From: Xestospongia bergquistia
Taxonomy: Eukaryota > Porifera > Demospongiae > Haplosclerida > Petrosiidae
Direction: 5' to 3'
NCBI GenBank assembly: GCA_963965975.1
Contig: OZ014415.1
Coordinates: 6,453,001-6,517,000, forward strand
Length of the DNA stretch: 64,000 nucleotides
In this document: one piece after another, positions 47,975 through 60,598 of the stretch
Position numbering within the stretch: position 1 is the first letter of the stretch
How the letters are laid out: each line of letters starts with the position of its first letter
Notes under the pieces: model-generated
The model's database searches: none
Seen by the model: the letters and a program-made list of their open reading frames with translations, nothing else
What the model was told of the DNA's origin: nothing
Position numbers and translations under genes: made by a program

Positions 47975-48543
47975 TTTACAATAATTATTTATTTACACAT
48001 GTATTTGATGTTTTTGGCTTGGCCTCTATTGGTATTAAGTGTCATCTTTTTGCTGCTTGGACCTACTTATGGTTTCAGATATGACATTGATTAATGTACT
48101 CTCATTTTCAATCTCCCTTTTTAGTTTTGTTTTGCCTTTATAATTATTTCCACTCTTTTAATGACTTCTGGATTTTATTTTCATATTTGTGGCTATAACG
48201 CTGAGAACCCTGCTGATATCTGCACAGGATTGATTGGCTTCTTTAAGATAACAAAATATTTAAAATTAATATTGTTTAATAACTCTTTCTCTGTTCTCAC
48301 TTTCCTTAAGTGGCTAATGTTGGACTTCACAGTTATAATACAAGTTGGTGATTTTACTTTAGAAGATTCCTTTCAAGGTAGTGGGTCATCTATGTCTTTG
48401 TAACTACTTATCACAGTGACCTATCCATATGAATTAGCTATCATTTAGAATTCTCCTATTCATTGGGGAGCATTTGTTATTTTTGCTTTAATCACACTGT
48501 CTCTTGTAGTCATTCTTATTATTATGATAGTAGTAGGGAATTG
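47975..48543 (+). pseudogene. Decayed b561 and tail exons (fifth Reeler-gene relic)
   Basis: Recognisable pieces in order: the first b561 exon (atgtttttggcttggcctct, with the AWMKPALPNG block deleted), the second (tgacttctggattttatttt), part of the fifth membrane exon, and the last exon (ttctcctattcattggggag to TGA 48543). The His of the first motif and several exons are missing. The 3' flank (about 48587-48780) is homologous to that of gene C (about 47565-47800), so this is a duplicated and decayed 3' half of C. Confidence 0.75.
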
Positions 48544-48814
48544 AAGACAGTGTGGTGATACCTCAAAATGGCCATTAAGCTGACTGCAATAATTAAAAAT
48601 GTCCAGCTGCAATATAGTATTAGTAGTAGTTGTTGTAAAGTACTTTTTATTTTCATATAACATGACATTAAAAATTTAAATGCAAAGAGGGATATATACT
48701 CTATATCTAGTTGGCAATAGTTATAGTATGAATAGAAATAATAGAGGAACTACATATGTCTACTAAGAAGTAATAAATAATAAAGAGATCAAATTATATA
48801 ATGTCAATTGCACT

Positions 48815-51800
48815 TTAGTTGCTTGCTATTAAAGCTATCAAAATGATAACCACCAACACAATGGCCACAAGATGAATTGCAGTAGCTATCCAACTGACAT
48901 ACACTGGAGCAGACTAAATTGAAAGAAACTAAAGTCACTATAGCATTATTTTCTACACTCTCCTATCTGAGTTCTATATGTATGTGTATCAGTGCATGCA
49001 TATGCACTTAATAGATTATTCATTTTATTTTAAACAATTGTATATATGTAATTTCTACTTTGTAGCATCATACTCTGTACCAATATATACTGAATTTGTT
49101 ATTACCTTTAATGGCTTCTTTTTAGCAGGTGCTTGAGGTTTTGCTTTGTCCACATTTTCATCACATGTGGCATCATCTTTCTTGATTGTCTCATTTTTTT
49201 CATTATCTCTCTTTACATCACTTAGCTCATAAGCATCAGATTTATCAGAAGATGACCTAAGGAGATACTTGTACTTCAGCAGGCTGTGCACCAAAGCAGA
49301 ACGATCTGTTACAAGACATATAGAACATTGAGTTTGCATATTTACATGCTTACTTTCTTTAGGTGCCTTGTGTGCATATAAAATGTAGATGAGAAAGAGA
49401 ACAACTTGAAATGCCAACAAGAGCACCAAGAAGACAATGTAGAAAGGTAGAATTTTAAAATTATTCACTTCCAGCAAAGCAATTCCAATAGCAATGTTGA
49501 TCACTAGAGATAGTAAGAGAGAATGTAAAGTTGATATAGTAGTACTAGAATTAGTAATACTAGTGCTATAGTTTAGTGGTATTACTTACAGGCTAATAAC
49601 AAAGCTCCATATCCAATGATGTGAGCATGAGTTAGATTGAATATCCAGCGACTAATGCAACAAAAGAACAATAACTTTAAATCCATGTATAATATATACT
49701 ATTACATACTGTGGTGCTGTAGGTTTGCAACGGCAGAGGGCAATTAAAGGCTATTTGAGAAAGACAATATACTATAATATGTTGTTGTTGTTGTTGTTGC
49801 ATACTTACATTAGCAATGTGGAGACACATGACAACTATGCCGAAGATGAAATGAGTTGTATTTAAACCCTAAATAAGTGTATAGAGAAGTCAGTGGACCA
49901 TGAGGTAAACAGAAAAAATCAGAAAGGTGAGTAAAAGATATGACAACTTACTTTAGAGTCAAATCCAATCAAACCTGGTATTGCTGTGTTCTTAGCATGA
50001 GCTACAAAAGCAAAAATAAATCCAGCTGCCCCCACAAATAATGATCCAATCATAAGAGCCCGATGAACTTGGAACCACTCTCCATTAGGTAATGTCGGTT
50101 TCATCCACGCAGCAAAGAAAACAGCTGATGTTGCTAATAATACCCAGGCAGTTAACATTAAGATACCTAGTACAAGAAACATAGAGATGTGCTACGTAAT
50201 GATTTGATTTACCATGAGTTTTGATGAGAGCCAATTTTGGCCAAATGTCAACTTTATCTTCTCTTCCTGTGAGAGTATCACTCACAAGATTACTTCGATC
50301 ACTGAAGGTAGGAGTATGATCATGTTGACGAAGGGGAGATGTAGACAAACCTATTATGATACAGAACTAAGTATGAAACACATAGCAAGTATAACATCTG
50401 TATTAATCTACCTCCGTTGGAGCTCCATGCATCATAGATACGATATAAAGACTGATTAAGGTTAAGATCATGTCCTTCATTGATGATGCCAATATATCGA
50501 CTAAATCTATAAAAAATCTCAATACTAAAGAATCTATTACACACTTACATGCATTTTATTCTCCCATTGTTATATTCAGTGGCATGCTGACACATTCCCG
50601 TCTGATTGCCATCAATAATGTTCCTTCTACTTCCAGAAGGATTCCAAGTATCAATAGCATAGACGAAACCAGATGATGAATCTCTCTTACATGCTAATAC
50701 ATCAGCATCATACTATATTGCAACAAAATTAATTGTATTACTTGTTATAATTATTTTACCATTGACAATGAGGGAGTAAAACCAATGGCAATCCATCCCT
50801 CAGCTTTACCCTCCAACTGGAAATCCAGAAAGTAATTATTTTCATCATTTCTTCTAGCAGCAAAGTAATAGTTACCATCTGGAGTAATGGCACTAACAGA
50901 GTAATTGGCATTAGATGGCTGCAATTACATAAATGAAGGAAACAAAGTGATGCATTTATTCATATGTCAATTAATGAATCTATTAAACTACTAACTGTTC
51001 ATATTTGTCTGTATATTTATATCCACTTACTGGTCCATTTGGACATGTTATATTGACAACTGGAGGAGCAGAAGTGTCTTGATTGGTGTCTTTCAAAGGA
51101 TTATAACGTTGTGTACTGATTTGAGGTGTTTCACTATGGTAACTTAAACTAGAACTTGTTTGACCTAATAAAAAAAATGTTAAAAGAAAAAGATGCATGA
51201 CAATATTGCTTTAAATCGCTATAGATACAATTGTTGTTGGAAAATTAAGAAACTTTCTGAAATAAAATACCACAATTAAGTGCAAGTTTTAAAAACATTT
51301 ATTGCTTAAATAATTCAGAAAAGCTCACTCACTTGTTAAGCGAAAGCCTGTGATAATCCAAAATGAATCATTTAAGTCATAATCTTGTCCTAAGTTTATT
51401 TCAACTACAGATCTACTGAGTCTATTATCATAAGAAAGAAGGTCATGTAAGTCAAGCAATTAAATGCTGGGCAACATACAAACAAGAAATTCGTCCATTA
51501 ATGTATTCAGCTTTTTGTGGACAGAGTCCTTCTTGAGTAGCGTCTAATTGGTTTGGGATATGGAAACCCGATGGGTTCCAAGAATCAATAATAGTTATAG
51601 TGTTATCTCCATTGACTCGACAACCTATAACATCAGTGTTATCCTGAGAGAACAATGTAATTGTATTATAATAATGACTGATAAATTTAATGTCTACCAT
51701 ATTTTGATCCTTAGAGAAGCCAACAGCCAGCCAGCCAGCAGCAGTACCCTCCATATACACATCTAAGTATTGAGGATTTGCAGTATTAGCTCCCATAGCC

Positions 51801-54800
51801 CAATAAAATGTACACAGTTCTCTTTCACAGTTAGGAGGAGTACGAAAGATGATAGGAAATGAGGATGACTCCATCTAACAAAAGCAAATGTAGTAGATTG
51901 TTTATAAAGACTTTTGCAACTGATACATTATTAACCTTGTCTGTTGAGGGACATGTTGATGGAACTGGTGTTGAAGTAGGTTGCACGGAAGAACTTGACT
52001 AAAGAATGAAATAGATTCAATTCTATACAAAGAATGTCCACTTACCGAAACAATATTGCTATCCATGAGAGGATTATAGCGCTTAGAACTAAACTGTGGT
52101 GTTTCACTATGATAAAGCAAATTGGAAAAGCCAGAAAGTTGACCTAACCAAGTTCTAAAATCAATTTGCTTCTTAAATTTTATGACTCACTGCCTGCTCT
52201 AAATCCTCTAATTATCCAAAGTGATGCATTTAAATTCAAGTCTTGTCCTGAATTTTTTATTTCACTAGATCTACTAAATCTGAAAAGCATAAGTAGTAAT
52301 AACGAAATTGGATTTAAGGAAAAAAACAGAACACATTTTTGTAAATTACTTTTTAACTCCTAAGTGGACTCATTAAAATGTATGGTTGTATTACTTACAG
52401 ACATGATATTCTTCCATTAGTATATCCTGTATTATAAGTACACAGTCCTTCTTGTGTGTTATCTAGTTGATTTGGGGAACGATTTGGTGTTGGGTTCCAA
52501 CCATCTACTACAGTCACTGTATTGTCAGTGTTGACACGACAACCAAGTACATCAGTATTAGCCTATAAAATAATAGTATTAAATAAACTATATGTTTGTT
52601 TTCCATTGTTGTAATGTCTATAAAAACTATGTTACGTATAAAACAATTACTGTTTACCATTATTTGGTCATCAGAAAAGCCAACAGCCAACCATCCATCA
52701 GTAGTACCCTCCATATACACATCTAAATATTGAGGATTTGCAGTATTAGGTCCCATAGCCCAATAGAATGTACATTTTTCTCTTTCACAGTTATTTGGTG
52801 TACGAAACACAATAGGAAATGAAGATGATGATGTCTGATTTATAAAGTACAAAGAACTGATGCCAAAAACAATAGTACCTTATCTGTATTAGGACATGTT
52901 GGAATAATAGTTGGTGTTATTGTCACAGAAGTAGATGAAGATATAGTCTGAAGAAAAGGTGTTAGTATACATACATGATATGGTACTCACTATGGCAGCA
53001 CTAGTGACTATACTCATGTCAGCTTGATTGTTGTCTGTGAGAGGATTATAACGTTGCAAACTGAATTGTGGTGTGCTGGTGTGATAAAGTAAGTTTAAAC
53101 CAGTTTGACCTGAAATGAATACAGGATAAATACAATATATCTTAAATTGCTAGGACTCACTATTAGTTCTGTATCCCTGTATTATCCAAAGATTGTTATT
53201 TAAATCCAAATCTTGTCCTACATCAGTGATACTGGTAGAACGACTAAATCTATACAATAAGAATGACCAATTGATTAGTGATTAATATAATTAAAGATAA
53301 CATGTGTTGGTAACTTTAGAGACTCTATAATTATGCACAAGGATGACAAGAAATAGCTAATATCATTATGTTATAAATGATGAATTGCTTGACTGTTTGT
53401 CATGCCAGTAGATAAAGCTGCAAGAGAAGAAAAAATGTCAAGAAAAAAAAATCATGTGTACTATTCCAATTAATGACATGCAAAACAAGTGAGGTGAAGC
53501 TTAATAACACAGGTGTTAAATTGAATCATAGGCTATAAATATTGTTAGTTTGTCACTTTTTTACATGTATATCACATGTCATGTGAATTATGTGAATGAA
53601 ATAAACTTGCTTATGAATACAGTTTAGGTTGACTTACAAACAAGAGATCCTTCCATTGCTATAGCTAGCATTATATGTGCACAACCCATCTTGAGTGTTG
53701 TCCAGTTGGTTAAAAGAATAGTTTGGTAATGGATTCCAACTATCAACAACAGTGACCATACTATTTAGTACACGACAACCCAAAACATCAGTAGCACCCT
53801 AGATATATATTTGTGTGAAAAATTAACAAATTGAAATAGTCATTTATATCATGCTTAAAATGCTCAATAGAGTATTCAATCTTGCTGAAATTCTCACCAT
53901 CATTTTGTTATCAGAGAAGCCAACAGCCATCCATCCATCAGCAATACCCTCCATATACACATCTAAATATTGAGGATTTGCAGTATTAGCTCCCATAGCC
54001 CAATAGAATGTACATAGTTCTCTTTCACAGTTAGGAGGAGTACGAAAGATTATAGGAAATGAGAATGATGGTGTCTATAAGTAAGGTAGTTAAACATCAC
54101 AAACTGACGATGGCATAGGACTAATAGTAATTATTTCTCTGATAACAATATTATCTTACCTTATCGGTAGATGGACATGTGGGAGTACTGCTTGGCTGTA
54201 TTGATACAGAAGATGCAGAAAACCCTAGTGAGTAAAATGTACTGCTTGGGTCTGGCATTACAGAAGAGGCACTAGGTGAAGGAAGAGCTATAGATGATGC
54301 ACTAGTGAACAAAATCAAAGATGATGATTCCATTACTGATGTAGATGTTAAAATAAATGATGATGTCACCACTGAGGAAGATGGTACCTCAGAAGATAGT
54401 TCCACAATATTTGTTGACGAAAGAATGGCCAAAGAAGATGAGGATGGCACTGCTTCAGAAGATGTCATCATTGAAAATGAAGTCACAGAAGTATCTGATG
54501 AACTCAAAGTAGCAGAAGATGATGAAATAATTATTGAGGAGGCTATGGTTGTTGTCTCTGGGATAGATGGACTTGTTACAGTTGAAGAAGACACAACATT
54601 ACTAGATGACATTACAGGTGATGATGAGATGGTACAGGAACTACCACTTGGCTATGTAATGCAAGAAACATTAAGTAAATTGCTAATAATAATTAACAAT
54701 CTCTTCATTCTTACTCTGAATTGAGTAGCATTGATGTTGGCATAATATGTGCTAAAACCTACAACCACAGCATATCTAAAATTATGAAAAATGCAAATTT

Positions 54801-55359
54801 GTAGCAACATGGCTACTGTAATCATCATTTACCTAAATTCAACTGTTCCTGATGTTGAAGGAGCTGTCCAAGTAAATGTAACACTTGACTTAAGATTGTT
54901 ATTTGTATGAGTTACCTGGACAACATAAAAAAGCAATTATTAAAAAGCATGCAACAAGTGAGCTCTTACACTAGCTGTAGCCACTGCAGAGCAAGTTAGT
55001 GTTTTAGTTCCTGATGGTAGTGAGGAGAAAGAGCCAATTGGTGTGGCTGAGCCAAACTGACGGGCTTGGATAAGAAAACCTTTAAATGACTGACTGCCTT
55101 CAAGTTTGACTAAAGATGGAAAAAAAATAAGTTAATGTATTCTTTTAAAATATTATTGTTTACCAGTATATGACTGACTGGCTGCATAGTTACCTCCACA
55201 GTCAATTAGAGTTGAGTAGAGAAAGAAGCCTCCTGGAACTGGCTGTGATGATCCACCATGACCAGGAGTTATAGATCCACAGGCACCTGCAGGTGCACCT
55301 GTCGATCTAGAATGAACTAGGTGGAAACAAAATACTAAGAGACTTAAAACACGATACAT
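48815..55359 (-). CDS. Reeler-mucin stalk-DOMON(x4)-cytochrome b561 protein E
   Basis: 30 exons give 1374 aa: 55359-55164, 55109-54970, 54915-54833, 54775-54715, 54651-54160, 54074-53898, 53798-53638, 53249-53161, 53109-52991, 52947-52879, 52834-52658, 52562-52399, 52279-52191, 52143-52046, 51998-51936, 51874-51698, 51643-51480, 51421-51333, 51164-51031, 50918-50760, 50712-50549, 50506-50412, 50350-50213, 50166-49952, 49868-49809, 49750-49710, 49651-49590, 49503-49354, 49305-49106, 48913-48815. Signal peptide (MYRVLSLLVFCFHLVHS), Reeler (TGAPAGACG), a Ser/Thr-rich stalk of about 150 residues, three closely related DOMONs each followed by a short linker, a fourth degenerate one, b561 with four His (HGILML, VHRALM, THFIFG, THAHII) and a final helix. 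An in-frame ATG at 55425 is an alternative start. It lacks one intron present in the b561 part of A-C. Confidence 0.88.
54160..54651 (-). other. Mucin-like Ser/Thr-rich stalk exon of gene E
   Basis: A single 492-base exon encoding 164 residues, mostly Ser, Thr and Val with scattered Pro and Ile (for example SSSATLSSSDTSVTSFS). It is likely heavily O-glycosylated and would hold the DOMON domains away from the Reeler domain. Genes A-C have only the tiny 8-codon exon (Q/CQFTPT type) at this position. Confidence 0.8.
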
Positions 55360-56680
55360 AACTTGTACTACTCCAGTGGGTGGGGCTGCTGTAAATATAA
55401 TATGGGTAATTAGCATAACAAACAAAACTATGGCTCCTTTTATCTTCTGCTTGCTTACATGGATTTTCTCCTGCTAACTTGTCATCACGTGGAAGTTAGA
55501 AGCACATTCAAGCAGCAGCGCATATTTTTAGGCTGATCTTAAAACAGTAGTATGAGCTGCTGAAGAAGCCTAATTAATGTCCCATCACTACATGACAGTC
55601 CACGAGGAATTGTACGTTTTTTGAATATGAAGCTGCACTGGAAAGAAATCTGAAGGTCTGTGGTTTTGTTTTGTTCGCTAATATCAACTGAAACCATCTT
55701 TTAGGAGTCACCTCAAGATAATAAACGTCAACAGAATATGAGCATCAGTGGCAAGGTAAGGTATTGTCTTGGGTTCTATTTTTATGAGACAGTATTAGCA
55801 GTCCTTACATTTTGAGAGTTAAGTGATATCTATACAGATTTGTCCATTTCACATTACTTTATTCTATTCTTGTATATGACTATCAACAGTGGTGAATATA
55901 ACTAAGCGACATAATATAATCACTGATATACATTGCAACCATTATCTTGTCATTTCTAATTGCAAGTGACTGATCAAACAACTTTATGCAGAGCTTCTAC
56001 CATCTTTGTAATAATAAGAACAACAATGTGTCCTGCCTAATTTTAGAATAACTATAAAGATTTCACAATTCATCCTTGAAGGATGGACACTCATATAATA
56101 CCAAAATGTTAAATATTTGTTGTGGTCCATGTAGTACTGAAATTACGTCAAAAGTTAATACAAAAATATTTTGGCAAATTTATGGATATTTTAAATATGT
56201 TGATTCTGTTAAACACATAAGTCAAGGATGGTTTGTAAGTCCATGGCACTATATTGGTTTATGGCTTGACAGAAATGACATGAATGTCGTCAGCACTTGA
56301 AAAGAGAACAGTAGATATTTGACATGAGTCAGCCATTATAGTTGCTCAAATTTGAACATAATCCTTTCAAATTGATTTGAAAGTAAACAATGAAGTCACA
56401 ATCTATATATATGTAATACTCAAGTCAACAAGTTTGGGCATAGGTATATAAAACCATCTTTTGAGGATCTCTAGTACTTGGAACACTTTAAAGTGAATAT
56501 ATCTCCAATCATTGTTACCATGTCATCTAGAGTAAGTGGCCACTTATTATTTTATCTGTTTGCCATTAGTTTCTTGTATTGGTTATAGTCACTTTGACAT
56601 TCTTATAAATATAATTGTCTTCCTGTGTTCTGTTTTATTGCAGGGACTTTGCCAACAGCAGAGGGCGAGTTTTGGAATAT
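55360..56680. other. Intergenic upstream of gene E
   Basis: No confident gene. Two short ATG openings followed by GTAAG donors occur (about 55740-55756 and 56520-56532), which may be first exons of something unrecognised. Confidence 0.4.
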
Positions 56681-56682
56681 GA

Positions 56683-57134
56683 TATAGGAACAATGAATTT
56701 AATCATACTGTCATGTTAACTGGTGTCATAGAAGGTGGAAAGGTATCACAAAAGTAATTGAGAGTAATTAGAATATCATCAAAAATAATGAATGTCTCTA
56801 TTATGGTGATGTAATGTATTATTTTCATATTGTTTCTTTTAGAAAAAATGTGAGCAGTGCTGGCCAGATAAAGTTAGAGACATTAGATGTATAAAAATGA
56901 ACTTCTAGTCCTTTTAAACTCTTTTGTTCCATTTACTGATTACTCTGATTACATGATACAAGACTTATTGGACTTCTTTCAGAACATGAAAGTCATAATA
57001 GCTATTATTGAGCCATATAATTTACTTTGGCTCTCTCTCTCTCTCTCTCTTTTGATTTTAGGATCACAATGTATTTTGTCATGAAGCATTAGCTGATTAT
57101 GTAGAAGCTTTTGATCCTATTGCTAACTATAAAG
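56683..57134 (+). pseudogene. Relic of a tyrosine phosphatase (PTP) domain
   Basis: Three exon-like pieces in order. At 56683-56742, NNEFNHTVMLTGVIEGGK matches the PTP block around HTIVMLT; it ends in GT. At 56843-56908, KKCEQCWPDKV matches the conserved KCEQYWPD motif, then runs into a stop. At 57062-57134, DHNVFCHEALADYVEAFD resembles the helix near the end of PTP domains. The catalytic HCSAGxGR loop is absent. The reading frames are interrupted and large parts are missing, so it is a broken host gene. Confidence 0.6.
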
Positions 57135-57139
57135 GTATA

Positions 57140-57819
57140 TCTTGGACACAACACACATTAACTTAAATTGAGATAATCCTTTAATTATAAATAGTCAATT
57201 AAACAATAGTTTATTTTTGTTATAGCATATATATTTATATGCAAATCTTTTCATTTTGTTATAAAAATAGTATTTGGAATGTTATTATTTTAAAATTTGC
57301 ATATCTCTTTCTTTGTTTATTGATTAATTCAATTTGATCAGTACATATAGTGATACACATATGAATCTCTAGTACTAATAAACTCTCTACAACCTTATTT
57401 TCAGAGAAAAGTCAGTACACTGAACAAAACAACTGTGAGCAATGCTTATATAGGAAACAAAACTCAAAAATACATTCTAAGTTGGCATAAAACGACAATG
57501 ACAGTGCAAAAAATTAATCAAAAACAAAATACCAAATAAGGTAAGAAGTTCTTTAAGATAGTCATAGGTCTGAATTGCAACAGACAGGAGTCTGTGAGAT
57601 AGTCAGAAGTCTGAATAGCAACAGACAGGAGTCTAGATAGCAACAGACGTTGGTGGAAAGAATGCACAGCAACAACAATGTCGACTACAACAGGTGTTTA
57701 GAGGAGTGTTTCGAGTACCGTTTATCATAATATTAGTCACACCTTCTTACAACAAGTCCTCCCCCTTTTTACTGCATTCAAGCAGAATGTTTTCAAGATA
57801 GAGAGCAATGTCAGCATGC
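57140..57819. other. Intergenic before the Ig/FN3 gene
   Basis: AT-rich, with a short tandem repeat at about 57556-57650 (gcaacagacaggagtct, two to three units of about 40 bp). No exon recognised. Confidence 0.5.
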
Positions 57820-60556
57820 ATGTTGTTGAAGATATTGATATTATGTTGTATATTGCTACTAGTACAACTACAAGATGGACAAATACTAACCAACAGACCT
57901 AGTAATGGTAAGTAGTTGTTGTTAGAGTGATCATTAATATATACTTCATAATAACAGGTGTACAACTGTATCTACCCTATCAGAATAGGACAATACCAGA
58001 CTTCTCAATGATATATGCTGGACAGTTTTTTAATGTTGATTACAATGGTGATGGTACTAATGATGCTTTGTGGTGTCAGAGCGCTAATAATGGTTCTAAT
58101 ATTGGACTGTGGTATTATCCTAATGGAAATCAAGTACCATTGTATACTGGAGCATTTGAAGATGGACCGTCTCCTATATTCTCTATGAGGTTTATAGGTC
58201 AGATTGCACTGGCTAGAAAAGGTGGAGTATCAGGTATTGAAGGTCTGTACACCTGTATCATTCCTGATGAGAATGGAGTGAATCAAACACTAGTGGTAGG
58301 AGTATATAGAACTGGGACTTACAACAGCAATGGTCAGTGACTAAATTGATATAATAATAAAGTGAATATGCATCTCACTCTTATATAGATGGTCCTGATG
58401 CAGACTCCTCCATGCAGTTCTCTCTCAGCTCTACAAGAGATGCTAATCCTCCAGTCTTCACTCTCACCTTCAATGTCTCTGATGGACCACCCACTGATGT
58501 CACTTGTACAGATGAAAGTAACCCATTCACCATTGCTAGTGCTGACCTGTCTCGTGTGGTAGTGAATGGACCAGAATCTGTTACACAGGTGACAGTGACA
58601 GTGAGGATAAGACAGGCTGGTACTTACCAGTGTACTGTCTCCAATGCCAGAGTAGATGCTGGTACTATTGGTAGTGTCACCGCTACAAGTAGTAGTAGTA
58701 CGTCACAGCCTATAACAGGTTAGTTAATCACTGAGTAGGATGGTATATATATTCTATCTCTGTTATAGTTGCTAATATTCCTACTGGTCTGACTGCTACA
58801 AGACTGAACACAGGTCTGACTCATGTACAACTCTCCTGGTCATCTGTATCAGGAGTAGCTGGTTATGAGGTGTTCTATCAACTCAGTAATGGTAGTAGTT
58901 CTGTTATGAGTGCAGGAACTACCAATAACACAATGTTGAATATAACATCAGGACTAACTTCATACAGTACATATAACTTCTTTGTAGTATCATATGGCAG
59001 TGAGGGTAGTACAGTACTACCTAGTAATCATAGTAACAATCTCACTGTGACATTCTGTAAGTAAATTATCTATTGTTTATTATAGTGACCTCTCTATACT
59101 ATAGCTAAACCCTTAGTTCCTTTGACACTTGCTACCACTGATATCACTATTACTATGATATGGACATCACCTTCATTTGCTCCTCCTACTTACGAGGGTT
59201 ATCGTCAATGTCGAAGACAGTGTGAACAGACTTTAGGTCCTATTATACACACTAATTCATCAATCTCATCACCATATACATTTACTGGTATTGATCCTGG
59301 TACTTACTGTATTGTTGGTCTTAATGGAATATATGGTAGTGAACCAGCTGGCCTGGGTTTAGGAATTATCACTACACTCTCATCTGGTAAACTATGTTAT
59401 ATTATCATATTCACAATTATTATAATTATTGTTCTCACATTATCTACAGCACCCACTTCATCTGTCAGTAATATCATTATATCATCAGTTGAGGCAAGGT
59501 CCATGACTATATCATGGGATGAGGTACCTTGCTCTGGACAGAATGGACCCATCACTGGTTACTTGCTCTACTACACTAACACAACATTCAATGACACTGT
59601 TAACATTACTGGAGGAGACAACAGACAGTACACCCTCACAACACTCACACCTTACACTAACTATACTGTGACAGTAAGAGCATATAATGATGCTAGGACT
59701 GGACCAGCAAGTAGTGAGGTAATACAACAGACAGGAGAAGCTGGTAAGAGCATCATAACACTTGTTTACTAACTTAATATTCATTATAGAACCTGGTGTG
59801 GTATCTGATCTACACCTTAGTGGTATTGGTATAGACTTAATTAGTGTAACATGGAATATACCCACAGTATCCAATGGTGTTATTATCATGTATGAGATAC
59901 GTTATAGAGAGTCTAACAGTAATGGTCCATACAATATGACTAATACAACCAACACACAATACAGTATAGGAGGACTACTACCTAATACTAACTATACTAT
60001 TGGAGTGAGAGCATATACCAGTGTAGGACCAGGAGAATGGAGTGATATATTTACCTCAACAAGCTTAGGTTTGTTATTTTAATGAAATTTCATTCACATT
60101 TCAAGTACATGTTTTTCTTTCACTAATTTTAGTTGTTCAAGACTTTATAGTGACACCACTTAATACAACAGCAGTATGGTTGATGTGGCAAACTCCTCAA
60201 ATACCTGACATACTTTATTACACAGCATATTACAACAAATCTAGTGATACAGGAATGATGAACTTCTCTTCTAATGCTATCAATGGTCTCATTGGAGGAC
60301 TAGTTCCAAATAGTGCTGATTATCAGTTCACTATATCTGTGACCATTGAAGTTAGTGGTGAAATATATCAGGAGGGTCCCCAAACACAACTGACTACACC
60401 TGGTATGTAATCTATTCACAGTATCTAAATAAACTATTTACTTTATAAGGGATGTTGATAACTATCTTAAGCAGCATGACAAGGAAGTCACAGTATTGAT
60501 TATATTGAAGTGAAAGTATATAGTCAATTACACAATAATAAATGAACCAACTATGT

Positions 60557-60598
<42 letters not shown>

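Noticed and set aside
54305-54724. 139-residue acidic frame on the plus strand
   Set aside because: It is the antisense of the Ser/Thr-rich stalk exon of gene E, whose splice sites and phase support the minus strand.
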